From an uncultured Clostridia bacterium (GTDB lineage: Bacteria > Bacillota > Clostridia > Oscillospirales > Acutalibacteraceae), in contig CAMNST010000009.1 in the NCBI GenBank assembly GCA_946555465.1, positions 1 through 64,000 on the forward strand: a stretch of DNA of 64,000 nt. The letters are read 5' to 3'. The notes under the pieces are model-generated. The model saw nothing but the letters and a program-made list of their open reading frames with translations. It did no database searches and was not told the origin of the DNA. This document shows positions 54,058-62,361 of this stretch, one piece after another (within the stretch, counting starts at the first letter, position 1; the number at the start of each line of letters is the position of its first letter). The position numbers and the translations under genes are program-made.

Positions 54058-54159
54058 TTATCCCTGAAGTATGCCGATAATTCCTACTCCGAGTCCACTT
54101 ACTGCCATAAGTGCGGCAAGTATGATTGCGGTGATTTTAACCCATTTTCTTTGGTTCAT
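54058..54159 (-). CDS. 33-residue single-span membrane protein
   Basis: This frame starts ten bases after the phosphoglucomutase stop with AAGGAGAT ideally placed, and reads MNQRKWVKITAIILAALMAV then SGLGVGIIGILQG. It is a basic N-terminus followed by one membrane helix, similar in layout to DUF4044-type small membrane proteins. A terminator follows closely. The strong ribosome site and operon position make it likely real; function unknown. Confidence 0.72.
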   Translation of the reverse strand: MNQRKWVKITAIILAALMAVSGLGVGIIGILQG

Positions 54160-54169
54160 TTAAATCTCC

Positions 54170-55885
54170 TTATTTCATCAGTTCATCCGCTTCGGCAAGC
54201 AAAGCATCGGCAATTTCTTTTGCCTGTTCCTTTGTTTCTCCGATTGCAGTTATGTATGCTTTGATTTTCGGTTCTGTTCCGGAAGGACGAACAATAATTT
54301 TATTTCCGCCCGTAAGCGTATAAGCAAGAACATTCGATTTCGGCAGTTCAATTTCAGATTCCGTATGGTTTGCAATATTTGCTGAAACAGAGGTTTTATA
54401 GTCATCTGCAACGGTTACTTCAAGTCCTGCAAAATGGCAAGGCATTTCCATTCTTAAATCTTCCATAATTGCAGCCATTTTTTCCATTCCCGATGCACCT
54501 TCAAAAGTATAACTTGCAACGGTGTTGAAATAATAACCGAATTCATCATAAATATCGTCCATAACCTGAGCAAGAGATTTGCCCTGTGTTTTATAATATG
54601 CGGCCATTTCGCATATAAGCATTGATGCAACAACGGCGTCTTTATCACGTGCATGTGTGCCGGCAAGATAACCGTATGATTCTTCAAATCCCATTACAAA
54701 TTCTTCGGCTTTGCCCTGTGCCTCAAGTTGGGTGATAAGTTCGCCTATGTATTTAAAGCCGGTTAAAAGATTTTTGAAAGTGCAGTTGTATTTTTTTGCA
54801 ATAACTTCTGCAAGGTCTGTTGAAACAAAGGATTTTACTGCTATGCTTTCTGACGAAAGAGTGCCTTTATCTTTTTTCTGTGAAAGAAGATAATTAAGAA
54901 GCATTGCACCGACTTCGTTGCCGCTCATAAGTTTGTATTCGCCGTTTTTATCAAGAACAGCAATGCCCACACGGTCACAGTCCGGGTCGGTTGCAAGAAG
55001 AAGGTCGGGTTTGATTTCTTCCGCCATTTTAAGAGCGCATTCAAATGCCTGTTTGATTTCCGGATTCGGGAACGGGCAAGTGGGGAAATTGCCGTCAGGC
55101 ATTTCCTGCTCGGCAACAACATAAACATCTTTAACGCCGATACGCTCAAGAATTTTTCTTACGGGTTTATTGCCTGTTCCGTTAAGAGGCGTGTAAATGA
55201 CTTTAAGGTCTGCCTTTTCGCATATTCCCGGATTAACGCATTGTTTAACAACTTCGTCAAGAAATGCATCAATCACTTCATCGCCCATATATTCAATAAG
55301 ACCGCTGTTTACAGCCTCGTCAAAATCCATTGATTTTATGCCTGTGAAATAATCCACATTCTGAATAAATTCATATGTTTCTGCTGCTTCCTCGTCGGTC
55401 ATCTGATAGCCGTTTGAGTTGTAGCACTTATAGCCGTTATATTTTGCAGGATTGTGTGATGCTGTGAGGATAATGCCGCTTGATGTTTTAAAATGTCTGA
55501 TCGCAAAGGAAAGGCATGGCGTCGGCTGAAGTTCTTTGTAAAGATACACTTTGATTTTGTTTGCAGCAAGAACTTTTGCACATTCACGGGAAAAGTAATC
55601 CGATTTTATTCTTGAATCGTAGCCGATAGCAATAGACGGATTTTCAAAATGTTTGTTAAGAAAATCTGCAAGTCCCTGGGTTGCCCGGCATACAGTGTAA
55701 TAATTCATTCTGTTTGTACCTGCACCGATAACACCGCGCAAACCCGCAGTTCCAAATTCAAGGCTGCGGTAAAATCTGTCAAATATTTCATCTTCGTTAT
55801 CTTTGACAGATTCAAGTTCTGCTTTTAAATCAGGGTCTGCTGTTGCTTTTTCAAGCCAGATTTCATAAAGTTTTTTAGTATCCAA
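54170..55885 (-). CDS. Phosphoglucomutase/phosphomannomutase (alpha-D-phosphohexomutase)
   Basis: The enzyme interconverts sugar 1- and 6-phosphates, probably glucose. It has the four domains and active-site motifs in order: TASHNPAKYNGYK with the phosphoserine, the metal loop DPDCDRVG, the sugar-binding GFEESYGYL and the phosphate-binding RPSGTEPKIKAY. The full length of about 570 residues fits the Firmicutes PgcA-type. The start is not certain: a GTG at 55894 directly abuts AAGGAT, so I prefer the in-frame TTG at 55885, about nine bases from it. It supplies glucose-1-phosphate for envelope sugars and glycogen. Confidence 0.92.
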   Translation of the reverse strand: MDTKKLYEIWLEKATADPDLKAELESVKDNEDEIFDRFYRSLEFGTAGLRGVIGAGTNRMNYYTVCRATQGLADFLNKHFENPSIAIGYDSRIKSDYFSRECAKVLAANKIKVYLYKELQPTPCLSFAIRHFKTSSGIILTASHNPAKYNGYKCYNSNGYQMTDEEAAETYEFIQNVDYFTGIKSMDFDEAVNSGLIEYMGDEVIDAFLDEVVKQCVNPGICEKADLKVIYTPLNGTGNKPVRKILERIGVKDVYVVAEQEMPDGNFPTCPFPNPEIKQAFECALKMAEEIKPDLLLATDPDCDRVGIAVLDKNGEYKLMSGNEVGAMLLNYLLSQKKDKGTLSSESIAVKSFVSTDLAEVIAKKYNCTFKNLLTGFKYIGELITQLEAQGKAEEFVMGFEESYGYLAGTHARDKDAVVASMLICEMAAYYKTQGKSLAQVMDDIYDEFGYYFNTVASYTFEGASGMEKMAAIMEDLRMEMPCHFAGLEVTVADDYKTSVSANIANHTESEIELPKSNVLAYTLTGGNKIIVRPSGTEPKIKAYITAIGETKEQAKEIADALLAEADELMK

Positions 55886-56006
55886 ATAAAACACATCCTT
55901 AAAAATTATTTGTGATTTTTGCTGTATATACTTACTGATATTTTAAACCGATTAAATTCTGTTGTCAATATCAATAATAGTATGCTATAATTGTTTTGGT
56001 GATGAT

Positions 56007-57539
56007 ATGTATGCGAGAGTAAAAAGTTTAGGCATATTCGGGTTTGACGCATTTGATGTTACTGTTGAATGTGATTTAAGCAATGGGCTTCCCAGATTTG
56101 ATTTGGTAGGTTTGCCCGATGCCGTTGTTAAGGAGAGCAGGGAGCGCGTTAGGGCATCCATAAAAAACTGCCATCTTGATTTTCCTGTTTCAAGAATTAC
56201 GGTTAATATTGCACCTGCTGATATTAAAAAGGAAGGTGCACTGTATGATTTGCCTGTTTTTGTATCCATACTCAAGGCAAGCAATCAGTTAAACGGTGAA
56301 ACAGATGATTATGCCTTTGTGGGTGAACTTTCGCTTGACGGTGAAATACGTCCTGTAAACGGTATTCTGCCAATGCTTATGTGTGCCAGAGAGAAAGGAA
56401 TAAAGGCTGTTTTTATTCCTTATGCCAATAAACTGGAAGGCAGTGTTTTATCGGGTATTGATGTTTTGCCTGTTCAAAATATTTATCAGGTTATGCAGCA
56501 TATTTCGGGCGTCAATAAAATCAGCGCCTGTTATGAACCGGAACTTACCCAAATGAAAACAACATATAATGTGGATTTTTCTGATGTAAAAGGGCAGGCA
56601 GATGCAAAAAGAGCACTCGAAATTGCGGCAGCAGGCGGTCATAACTGTATTATGGTCGGACCTCCCGGTGCCGGCAAATCAATGCTTGCAAAAAGGCTGC
56701 CGACCATTCTTCCTGATATGCGTTTCAGTGAGAAACTTGAAACTACCAAAATTTATTCAATCGCAGGGGCAATTCCAAAAGGCGAGGCAATTATAGGTGA
56801 ACGGCCTTTTCGTTCCCCTCACCATACTGTTTCTGCGCAGGCTCTTACCGGCGGAGGCACATTGCCAAAACCCGGTGAGATAAGTCTGTCCCATAACGGT
56901 GTTTTGTTTATGGACGAATTTCCCGAGTTTGACAGAAGAGCAAAAGAATCCCTGCGCCAGCCAATAGAAGACGGCGTTATAAATATTTCAAGAACTTTGG
57001 GCTCGGTTACGTATCCGTCAAATATTATGCTTGTGGCGGCAATGAATCCGTGTGCCTGCGGTTTTTTCGGTCATCCTTCAAAGGAATGCAAATGTTCCGA
57101 TGCAATGCGAAAAAGATATATGGATAAAGTATCAGGTCCTGTTCTTGACAGAATTGACATACATATCGAGGTTGCGCCCGTTGATTATGAACAACTCTCC
57201 TGTAAAACGCCTGAGGAATCTTCTGATGATATACGAAAAAGAGTGAACAGAGCAAGAGAAATTCAGCAGAAAAGATTTGCCGGAACAGATATTTCCTGCA
57301 ATGCAAAAATGTCCCCTAAAATGACAAAAGAGTACTGCGTGCTCAGTGACGATGCAAATCGTCTTTTGAAGATGAGTTTTGAAAGGCTCGCTCTTTCGGC
57401 ACGTGCTTATGATAAAATCTTAAGAATGGCAAGAACGATTGCCGATCTTGACGAGAGCGAAAATATTGAACTTAACCACATTTCGGAGGCGCTTCAGTAT
57501 CGTTCGCTCGACAGAAAATACTGGAACTCGGAGGTATAG
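56007..57539 (+). CDS. YifB-family magnesium chelatase-like AAA+ ATPase (ComM-like)
   Basis: The N-terminal 170 residues form a ChlI/Lon-protease-like domain (VECDLSNGLPRFDLVGLPDA, INIAPADIKKEGALYDLPV in this order with small differences). The AAA+ domain has Walker A GPPGAGKSMLAKRLP, the LTGGG..PKPGEISLSHNGV region and FMDEFPEFDRRAKESLRQP with the Walker B/sensor area. A C-terminal cysteine-rich part (NPCACGFFG..SKECKC) follows, as in family members. ComM is a hexameric helicase for branch migration during transformation. The ATG at 56007 follows GGTGAT. Confidence 0.93.
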   Translation: MYARVKSLGIFGFDAFDVTVECDLSNGLPRFDLVGLPDAVVKESRERVRASIKNCHLDFPVSRITVNIAPADIKKEGALYDLPVFVSILKASNQLNGETDDYAFVGELSLDGEIRPVNGILPMLMCAREKGIKAVFIPYANKLEGSVLSGIDVLPVQNIYQVMQHISGVNKISACYEPELTQMKTTYNVDFSDVKGQADAKRALEIAAAGGHNCIMVGPPGAGKSMLAKRLPTILPDMRFSEKLETTKIYSIAGAIPKGEAIIGERPFRSPHHTVSAQALTGGGTLPKPGEISLSHNGVLFMDEFPEFDRRAKESLRQPIEDGVINISRTLGSVTYPSNIMLVAAMNPCACGFFGHPSKECKCSDAMRKRYMDKVSGPVLDRIDIHIEVAPVDYEQLSCKTPEESSDDIRKRVNRAREIQQKRFAGTDISCNAKMSPKMTKEYCVLSDDANRLLKMSFERLALSARAYDKILRMARTIADLDESENIELNHISEALQYRSLDRKYWNSEV

Positions 57540-57541
57540 AA

Positions 57542-58180
57542 ATGAATATAGAGAAAACCATGAAAAATCTTGAGAAAAACGGATTTAAGCCTTTTTATGT
57601 TAAAACAAAAGAAGAGGTTGTTCCGCTTGTAAAAACGCTGATAAATAAAGGGGAGAGCGTTTCAAACGGTGGTTCTGTTACCCTTAATGAAACAGGTGTT
57701 TCAGAACTTATTGCCTGCGGTGACTATGATTTTATAGACAGAACAGGTCTTCAGGGCGAAGAACTGCGTCAGTCGTATATCCGCGCTTTTGGATGTGATA
57801 CATATTTCTGTTCATCAAATGCCGTAACCGAAAATGGTGAACTTTATAATGTTGACGGAAATTCAAACCGTGTTGCCTGTATCGTTTACGGACCAAGGCA
57901 GGTTATTATGGTTGTTGGGAAAAATAAAATAGTAAAGGATATTAACGAGGCTGTTGTGCGTGTCAAAGAGCAGGCGGCTCCGCCTAACACGGTAAGGCTT
58001 AATATTAATACTCCGTGCAGCAAAACAGGAAAATGTGTTTCGCTTTCTGCGGAAAATTCTGATTTGTGTGACGGCTGTGCGGTTGACGGCAGAATTTGCT
58101 GTAACTATGTTGTTTCTGCCAAACAGAGGCATAAGAACAGAATAAAAATAATTATTGTTGATGATAATTTAGGTTATTGA
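57542..58180 (+). CDS. LUD-domain protein (DUF162)
   Basis: 212 residues with the LUD domain pattern: KNGFKPFYVKTKEEVVPLVK, VSNGGSVTLNETG, the FLSSNA-like FCSSNAVTENGELYNVDG, VACIVYGPRQVIMVVGKNKI and a C-terminal cysteine cluster (CSKTGKC, CDGCAVDGRICC) likely to hold an Fe-S centre. LUD proteins are related to LutC-type lactate oxidation subunits; this stand-alone clostridial type is of unknown role. It starts 2 bp after yifB. Confidence 0.87.
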   Translation: MNIEKTMKNLEKNGFKPFYVKTKEEVVPLVKTLINKGESVSNGGSVTLNETGVSELIACGDYDFIDRTGLQGEELRQSYIRAFGCDTYFCSSNAVTENGELYNVDGNSNRVACIVYGPRQVIMVVGKNKIVKDINEAVVRVKEQAAPPNTVRLNINTPCSKTGKCVSLSAENSDLCDGCAVDGRICCNYVVSAKQRHKNRIKIIIVDDNLGY

Positions 58181-58241
58181 TTTTTGTTTTACTATGTGTT
58201 ATTTTTGAGTTAGTAAAAATATTGTTTATAAGGAGAATATT

Positions 58242-59147
58242 ATGTTTGGTTTTGTTTCAGGCTTAATGTCCTATTGGCTTTTCTTGGTACTGTGCTGCCT
58301 TTTTTCACTCGTTTTTGATGTTATGATTATGCTTGCAATCGGTTTTGATCTTAAGTCAAGAGGTTCTGAAAATACAACGGTATGGATGATTCTTGCCTTT
58401 TTCTTTCCTGTAATTACGGGAATTGTATATGCTTTTAAGCGTGATGGTATTGCTGCAGATGTTCCCAAAACATGTGTTAACTGCAATCATGTTGTAAATG
58501 CAAAAGCAATGTTCTGTTCCAACTGCGGGGGAAATGCATTTACTTCTTTTCCGGTGCCGGGAAAAGAGAAAAACACCAAAAATAAGAATATTGCTCTTAC
58601 AATCGGTATAGTGGCAATCGTTATTTCAATTATGTGTTCTGCTTTTGCTTTTTCATCTTTATTTAAGTCTTTCGGCAGTCTTGACGGCTTTTTTGACAGG
58701 ATCTTGGATGAGGCATTTGATTATGACTGGGATGATTATGATGATTATGACTGGGAATATCAGATAGAGCGTTATGGCTATGATGTTGACGGTAAAACCG
58801 TTTATTATGATATGAAAGGCAATTCTTATTCAGATGCAAATGATGTTTTGCTTTATGATTCAAATTCAACGGCGTACAAATTTGACAGCGAAGACCAGGA
58901 GTTTGAAACCAAAGACGGCAAAGAATATAATATGTTTTGCTGTTATTTAGATGAAAACGGTTATCTTTTTTATGATGGAGATGATAAACTTTTTTCTTCC
59001 GCATATGAAGATTACTATCTTGATATAGACGGAAACAGATTTTATTATTTTGAAAATATAAGTTGGAACAAAGACGGCAAAATGGTAGATAACTACAGCG
59101 GAGAAATTATAACGCCGAAAGAAAACAATCAGCAAAATAACGGATAA
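58242..59147 (+). CDS. Membrane protein with a zinc ribbon and an acidic repeat region
   Basis: Two N-terminal membrane helices (residues 8-32, 43-62), a zinc ribbon (CVNCNHVVNAKAMFCSNCGG, residues 78-97), a third helix (115-140), then an acidic, Tyr/Asp-rich external or cytoplasmic domain (DYDWDDYDDYDWEYQ). The last 120 residues hold short repeated pieces with DxDG (YDVDGKTVYYD, YLDENGYLFYDGDD, YYLDIDGNRFYYF), which resemble tandem beta-hairpins. GGAG lies before the ATG. Function unknown; not related to the zinc-ribbon signal peptidase beyond the ribbon. Confidence 0.75.
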   Translation: MFGFVSGLMSYWLFLVLCCLFSLVFDVMIMLAIGFDLKSRGSENTTVWMILAFFFPVITGIVYAFKRDGIAADVPKTCVNCNHVVNAKAMFCSNCGGNAFTSFPVPGKEKNTKNKNIALTIGIVAIVISIMCSAFAFSSLFKSFGSLDGFFDRILDEAFDYDWDDYDDYDWEYQIERYGYDVDGKTVYYDMKGNSYSDANDVLLYDSNSTAYKFDSEDQEFETKDGKEYNMFCCYLDENGYLFYDGDDKLFSSAYEDYYLDIDGNRFYYFENISWNKDGKMVDNYSGEIITPKENNQQNNG

Positions 59148-59150
59148 TGA

Positions 59151-59184
59151 AAAACCCGAAACTCGCAATGAAGTTTCGGGTTTT
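59151..59184 (+). terminator. Terminator of the zinc-ribbon membrane gene
   Basis: AAAACCCGAAACT and AGTTTCGGGTTTT form a perfect 13-bp stem with an eight-base loop, beginning three bases after the stop codon. Confidence 0.9.
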
Positions 59185-59206
59185 ACGATGTTATGAAAAA
59201 TAAATA

Positions 59207-59243
59207 AAACCTGCGGCAGACATTTGTGTTTGCCGCAGGTTTT
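59207..59243 (-). terminator. Terminator of tRNA-Arg
   Basis: AAAACCTGCGGCA and TGCCGCAGGTTTT form a perfect 13-bp stem directly adjoining the 3' end of the tRNA-Arg gene, followed by T-rich sequence on the minus strand. Confidence 0.85.
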
Positions 59244-59317
59244 GGCACCCTCAGTAGGAATCGAACCTGCATCTAAGTCTTAGGAGGACCTTGTTCTATC
59301 CGTTGAACTATGAGGGC
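59243..59317 (-). tRNA. tRNA-Arg (anticodon CCT)
   Basis: The minus strand folds into a cloverleaf: acceptor GCCCTCA with TGAGGGT (a G-U first pair), D-loop AGTTCAACGGATAGAAC, anticodon stem AGGTC/GACTT with loop CTCCTAA, and T-loop TTCGATT. The anticodon CCT reads AGG. CCA is encoded. The T-stem GCAGG/CCTAC has one C-A mismatch. Confidence 0.93.
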
Positions 59318-59330
59318 GTGTATTAATGAA

Positions 59331-59356
59331 AAAAGGCACCTCGTGAGGTGCCTTTT
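59331..59356 (-). terminator. Terminator after the Met-Glu tRNA transcript
   Basis: AAAAGGCACCT and AGGTGCCTTTT form a perfect 11-bp stem with a CGTG loop between tRNA-Glu and tRNA-Arg, ending in a T-run on the minus strand. It suggests the Met-Glu pair and tRNA-Arg can be separately expressed. Confidence 0.85.
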
Positions 59357-59359
59357 ATA

Positions 59360-59434
59360 TGGTGACCCGGACGGGAATTGAACCCGTGTTACCGCCGTGA
59401 AAGGGCGGTGTCTTAACCTCTTGACCACCGGGCC
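59360..59434 (-). tRNA. tRNA-Glu (anticodon TTC)
   Basis: Acceptor GGCCCGG pairs with CCGGGTC, the anticodon stem is CCGCC/GGCGG with loop CTTTCAC, the T-loop is TTCAATT, and CCA is encoded. The anticodon TTC reads GAA and GAG. Confidence 0.95.
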
Positions 59435-59436
59435 GT

Positions 59437-59513
59437 TGGTGGCTTTAACTGGATTCGAACCAGTGACACTGCGGGTATGAACCGCATGCTCTAGCCAACT
59501 GAGCTATAAAGCC
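59437..59513 (-). tRNA. tRNA-Met (anticodon CAT), elongator type
   Basis: Acceptor GGCTTTA with TAAAGCC, anticodon stem TGCGG/CCGCA with loop TTCATAC, T-loop TTCGAAT, encoded CCA. The first acceptor pair is G-C, unlike initiator tRNA. A CAT anticodon can also be tRNA-Ile2 after lysidine modification; elongator Met fits better from memory of clostridial sequences. Confidence 0.92.
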
Positions 59514-59641
59514 ATACCGGATAGTGCAAGCAAAATTATATAGTAAAAAATCGGATTTGTCAACACTTTTTTTGCCAAATTTCAAATTTTTTTTAAATTT
59601 ATCAAAAAAACTGATTTATCTAAAAAATTTTGCCCCAAAAT

Positions 59642-59681
59642 TGCACGTATGTTTGACACGGCGCAGTTATAGTGTTATTAT
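59642..59681 (+). promoter_or_regulatory. lexA promoter with a likely SOS box
   Basis: TTGACA (59653-59658) and TATTAT (59676-59681) are 17 bases apart. GCAC-GTAT-GTTT (59643-59654) overlaps the -35 and differs at two bases from the Gram-positive LexA site GAAC-N4-GTTC, which would allow self-repression. Confidence 0.6.
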
Positions 59682-59748
59682 AATATAAAAATTAACAGAT
59701 TAGTATTATATAGTCTGTGATTGAAATAATAAATCTTTGGAGGGAATT

Positions 59749-60339
59749 ATGAAAGAACTCAACGATACTCAAAAAAAAGTTTTTGAATATATTAAAGAAG
59801 TCATTTCAAAACGCGGTATAGCCCCGTCTGTAAGAGAAATCGGTCAGGCTGTGGGTCTTCGTTCAACATCTTCGGTTCAATATAATCTGGATGCACTTGA
59901 GAAAGCAGGGTATATTAAAAGAGATGCCAATTTAAAAAGAACGCTGCGTGTATCGGGTTCGGCGGAAAATATAAGGCATATTCCCCTTCTCGGAACTGTA
60001 ACTGCAGGAATTCCTATTCTTGCTACCCAGCAGATTGAAGATTACATTGCGGTTTCAGGTATTAGCGGTGATAATCTTTTTGCGCTTCATGTCAAGGGTG
60101 ATTCAATGATTAATGCAGGCATATATGACGGCGACATAGTTATTGTTGAGCAATGCCCAACCGCAGAAAACGGTGAAATTGTTGTTGCAATGATTGATGA
60201 TGAGGCAACAGTCAAAAGATTTTATATGGAATATAATCATTTCAGACTTCAGCCTGAAAATGATAAATATGCGCCTATTATAACCGAAGAATGTGTTATT
60301 CTGGGCAAAGTTAAAACTTTATTACGTTCTTATTATTAA
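59749..60339 (+). CDS. lexA: LexA repressor
   Basis: The winged-helix domain (VFEYIKEVISKRGIAPSVRE, IGQAVGLRSTSSVQYNLDAL) is followed by the self-cleaving domain: the Ala-Gly cleavage site in LGTVTAGIPIL, the catalytic serine in VKGDSMINAGIYDGD and the lysine in DDEATVKRFY. LexA holds the SOS genes off until RecA-driven self-cleavage. The ATG at 59749 follows GGAGGG; a TTG at 59737 lies in that site. 196 residues is normal. Confidence 0.95.
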   Translation: MKELNDTQKKVFEYIKEVISKRGIAPSVREIGQAVGLRSTSSVQYNLDALEKAGYIKRDANLKRTLRVSGSAENIRHIPLLGTVTAGIPILATQQIEDYIAVSGISGDNLFALHVKGDSMINAGIYDGDIVIVEQCPTAENGEIVVAMIDDEATVKRFYMEYNHFRLQPENDKYAPIITEECVILGKVKTLLRSYY

Positions 60340-60361
60340 GACAGAATCAGGAGAGTGAATT

Positions 60362-61192
60362 ATGAGCGAATGTACGCACGACTGCTCAAGTTGCAAATCA
60401 AATTGTTCTTCAAGAAAGCCTTCAAAAGAAGATTTTCTTAAACCTATGAATAAATATTCAAATATCAAAAAAATTATCGGTGTTGTAAGCGGTAAAGGCG
60501 GCGTTGGAAAAAGCCTTGTTTCATGCATGCTTGCAAGCAAATGTGCAAAGGCAGGGCTGAAAGTCGGCATTCTGGATGCTGATATTACGGGTCCTTCCGT
60601 GCCTAAATCCTTCGGTATAACCGAACGTGCAATGCAGGATGATGAATGTCTGCTTCCTGCAGTAAGCGAAAATGGTGTTAAAATAATGAGCATAAATCTT
60701 CTGCTTGAGGATGTTAACTCTCCGGTAGTGTGGAGGGGTCCTGTTATAAGCGGTGTAATTGAACAGTTCTGGAGCGATGTCCGCTGGGGCGAACTGGACT
60801 ATCTTTTTGTTGATATGCCTCCCGGAACGGGCGATGTTGCGCTCACTGTTTTTCAGAGTCTGCCTGTTGATGGTATAGTTATTGTTTCAACACCTCAGGA
60901 TCTTGTTAAAATGATTGTAAACAAGGCATATAATATGGCAAAAATGATGGATGTGCCTGTGCTTGGTTTGGTTGAAAATATGAGTTATTATCTTTGCCCG
61001 GACTGCGGCAGAAAAATAAATATTTTCGGTGAGTCACGTATTGACGAAACTGCACAGGAACTTGGTGTGCCTGTACTGGCAAAACTGCCTGTTAATCCGC
61101 AGATTAACAAACTGGTGGATGACGGAAAAATTTATGATGTTGAGTGTGACGAACTTGATGAATTTGTCTCTGTTTTGGCAGGAAAAGACTGA
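60362..61192 (+). CDS. Mrp/NBP35-type Fe-S carrier ATPase
   Basis: An N-terminal cysteine cluster (CTHDCSSCKSNC) precedes the P-loop GVVSGKGGVGKSLVSCMLAS, GILDADITGPSVPK, and the switch region DYLFVDMPPGTGD. The C-terminal NMSYYLCPDCGRKINIFG holds the CPxC motif that binds a bridging [4Fe-4S] cluster. It takes part in assembly of Fe-S proteins. Both the N-terminal cluster and the CPxC motif are present, as in the NBP35-like type. It follows lexA by 22 bp with a clear ribosome site. Confidence 0.93.
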   Translation: MSECTHDCSSCKSNCSSRKPSKEDFLKPMNKYSNIKKIIGVVSGKGGVGKSLVSCMLASKCAKAGLKVGILDADITGPSVPKSFGITERAMQDDECLLPAVSENGVKIMSINLLLEDVNSPVVWRGPVISGVIEQFWSDVRWGELDYLFVDMPPGTGDVALTVFQSLPVDGIVIVSTPQDLVKMIVNKAYNMAKMMDVPVLGLVENMSYYLCPDCGRKINIFGESRIDETAQELGVPVLAKLPVNPQINKLVDDGKIYDVECDELDEFVSVLAGKD

Positions 61193-61240
61193 TAATTGAA
61201 ACGTATTTCAGATGTATGTTTTCTTATGGGAGATTAAAAT

Positions 61241-61738
61241 ATGGCGAAAAGAGATAATTATATAAACTGGGATGAATATTTTATGGGCGTGGCAATCCTT
61301 GCATCGCAGAGAAGCAAGGATCCCAATACCCAGGTTGGTGCCTGTATTGTTAATGACGACAATAAAATTATGTCTGTAGGGTATAATGGTTTCCCGAGAG
61401 GATGCAGTGATGATGAATTTCCGTGGGAAAGAACGGCAGACCGTGACAGCAACACAAAATATCCTTATGTGTGCCATGCCGAATTGAATGCAATTCTAAA
61501 TTCAGGCGGCAACAGCCTGAGCGGGTGCAGAATTTATGTTGCGCTTTTCCCCTGTAATGAATGCGCAAAAGCAATTATACAGAGCGGAATCAAAGAAGTT
61601 ATTTACATAAGTGACAAATACAGTGATACAGATTTGGTTCAGGCAAGCAAGAGAATGCTGAACTGTGCCGGTGTAAAACTTACTCAGTTTGAGTCTGAAA
61701 AATCAATTATTATTGATTTTAATAAAGAGGAAATATAA
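61241..61738 (+). CDS. dCMP deaminase (ComEB-like)
   Basis: The 165-residue cytidine deaminase-fold protein has the zinc site [14 protein letters not shown] (H-A-E) and [16 protein letters not shown] (P-C-x-x-C), plus the extra [10 protein letters not shown] and [10 protein letters not shown] regions of deoxycytidylate deaminases. It turns dCMP into dUMP for dTMP synthesis; in Bacillus the homologue is in the competence locus without an essential role there. The stop codon abuts the next gene directly (TAA then ATG). Confidence 0.92.
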   Translation: MAKRDNYINWDEYFMGVAILASQRSKDPNTQVGACIVNDDNKIMSVGYNGFPRGCSDDEFPWERTADRDSNTKYPYVCHAELNAILNSGGNSLSGCRIYVALFPCNECAKAIIQSGIKEVIYISDKYSDTDLVQASKRMLNCAGVKLTQFESEKSIIIDFNKEEI

Positions 61739-62329
61739 ATGAAGGTTGATATTTATGATTTTGATAAAACATTAGTTCCGTTTGACAGCGGCTCGCTGTT
61801 TATGGGGTATTGTCTTATTCATTATCCGTGGACTGTTATTACCCTTCCTTTGCAGGCAGTCGGCGGACTTTTGGCACTTCTCGGAATCATTGATTTTACT
61901 GCTTATAAAAAAATATGTTTTTGTTTTGTGGCTTTAATTCCGCTTGATAAAGCGGTAAACGGTTTCTGGCAAAAACATGAGAAGCAGTTACATAAATGGT
62001 TTTTTGAAAAAGAAAGGCATTCGGTTGTTATAAGTGCTTCACCCGATTTTCTTTTAAATGCAGTAAAAGATAAGTTTAAAATTGACACTTTGATTTGTAC
62101 AAGACATAACAAAAAAACGGGTGCCATAATCGGCAGAAACTGCCGTGACGAGGAAAAGGTTAAAAGATTTTACGAACTTTTTGATGAAAATGAAACAGAG
62201 GTTTGTGATGTTTATTCTGATTCTCTCAATCATGACAGACCGATTTTTTCTCTTGCAAAGAAAAACTGCTATCACATCGTAAAGGGTAAAAAGATAAAGT
62301 TCAAGTACGGTGATGTTTATCAGAAGTAA
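61739..62329 (+). CDS. HAD-IB superfamily phosphatase with a membrane-like helix
   Basis: Motif I is IYDFDKTLVPFD, motif II is VVISASPDFLL, motif III lies near KVKRFY, and motif IV is VYSDSLNHDRPIF. Between residues 25 and 65 there is a hydrophobic helix-rich cap (YPWTVITLPLQAVGGLLALL), suggesting membrane contact. It belongs to the same group as the protein at 44326-44892 with low identity. A phosphatase on a lipid or membrane-linked substrate is possible. Its start directly follows the dCMP deaminase stop. Confidence 0.87.
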   Translation: MKVDIYDFDKTLVPFDSGSLFMGYCLIHYPWTVITLPLQAVGGLLALLGIIDFTAYKKICFCFVALIPLDKAVNGFWQKHEKQLHKWFFEKERHSVVISASPDFLLNAVKDKFKIDTLICTRHNKKTGAIIGRNCRDEEKVKRFYELFDENETEVCDVYSDSLNHDRPIFSLAKKNCYHIVKGKKIKFKYGDVYQK

Positions 62330-62361
62330 GCGTTTTACCTCTGATTTGTGAAAGGAACATT

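Noticed and set aside
53947-54264. 105-residue plus-strand frame
   Set aside because: It runs antisense to the small membrane gene and the end of phosphoglucomutase, crosses a terminator and has no ribosome site.
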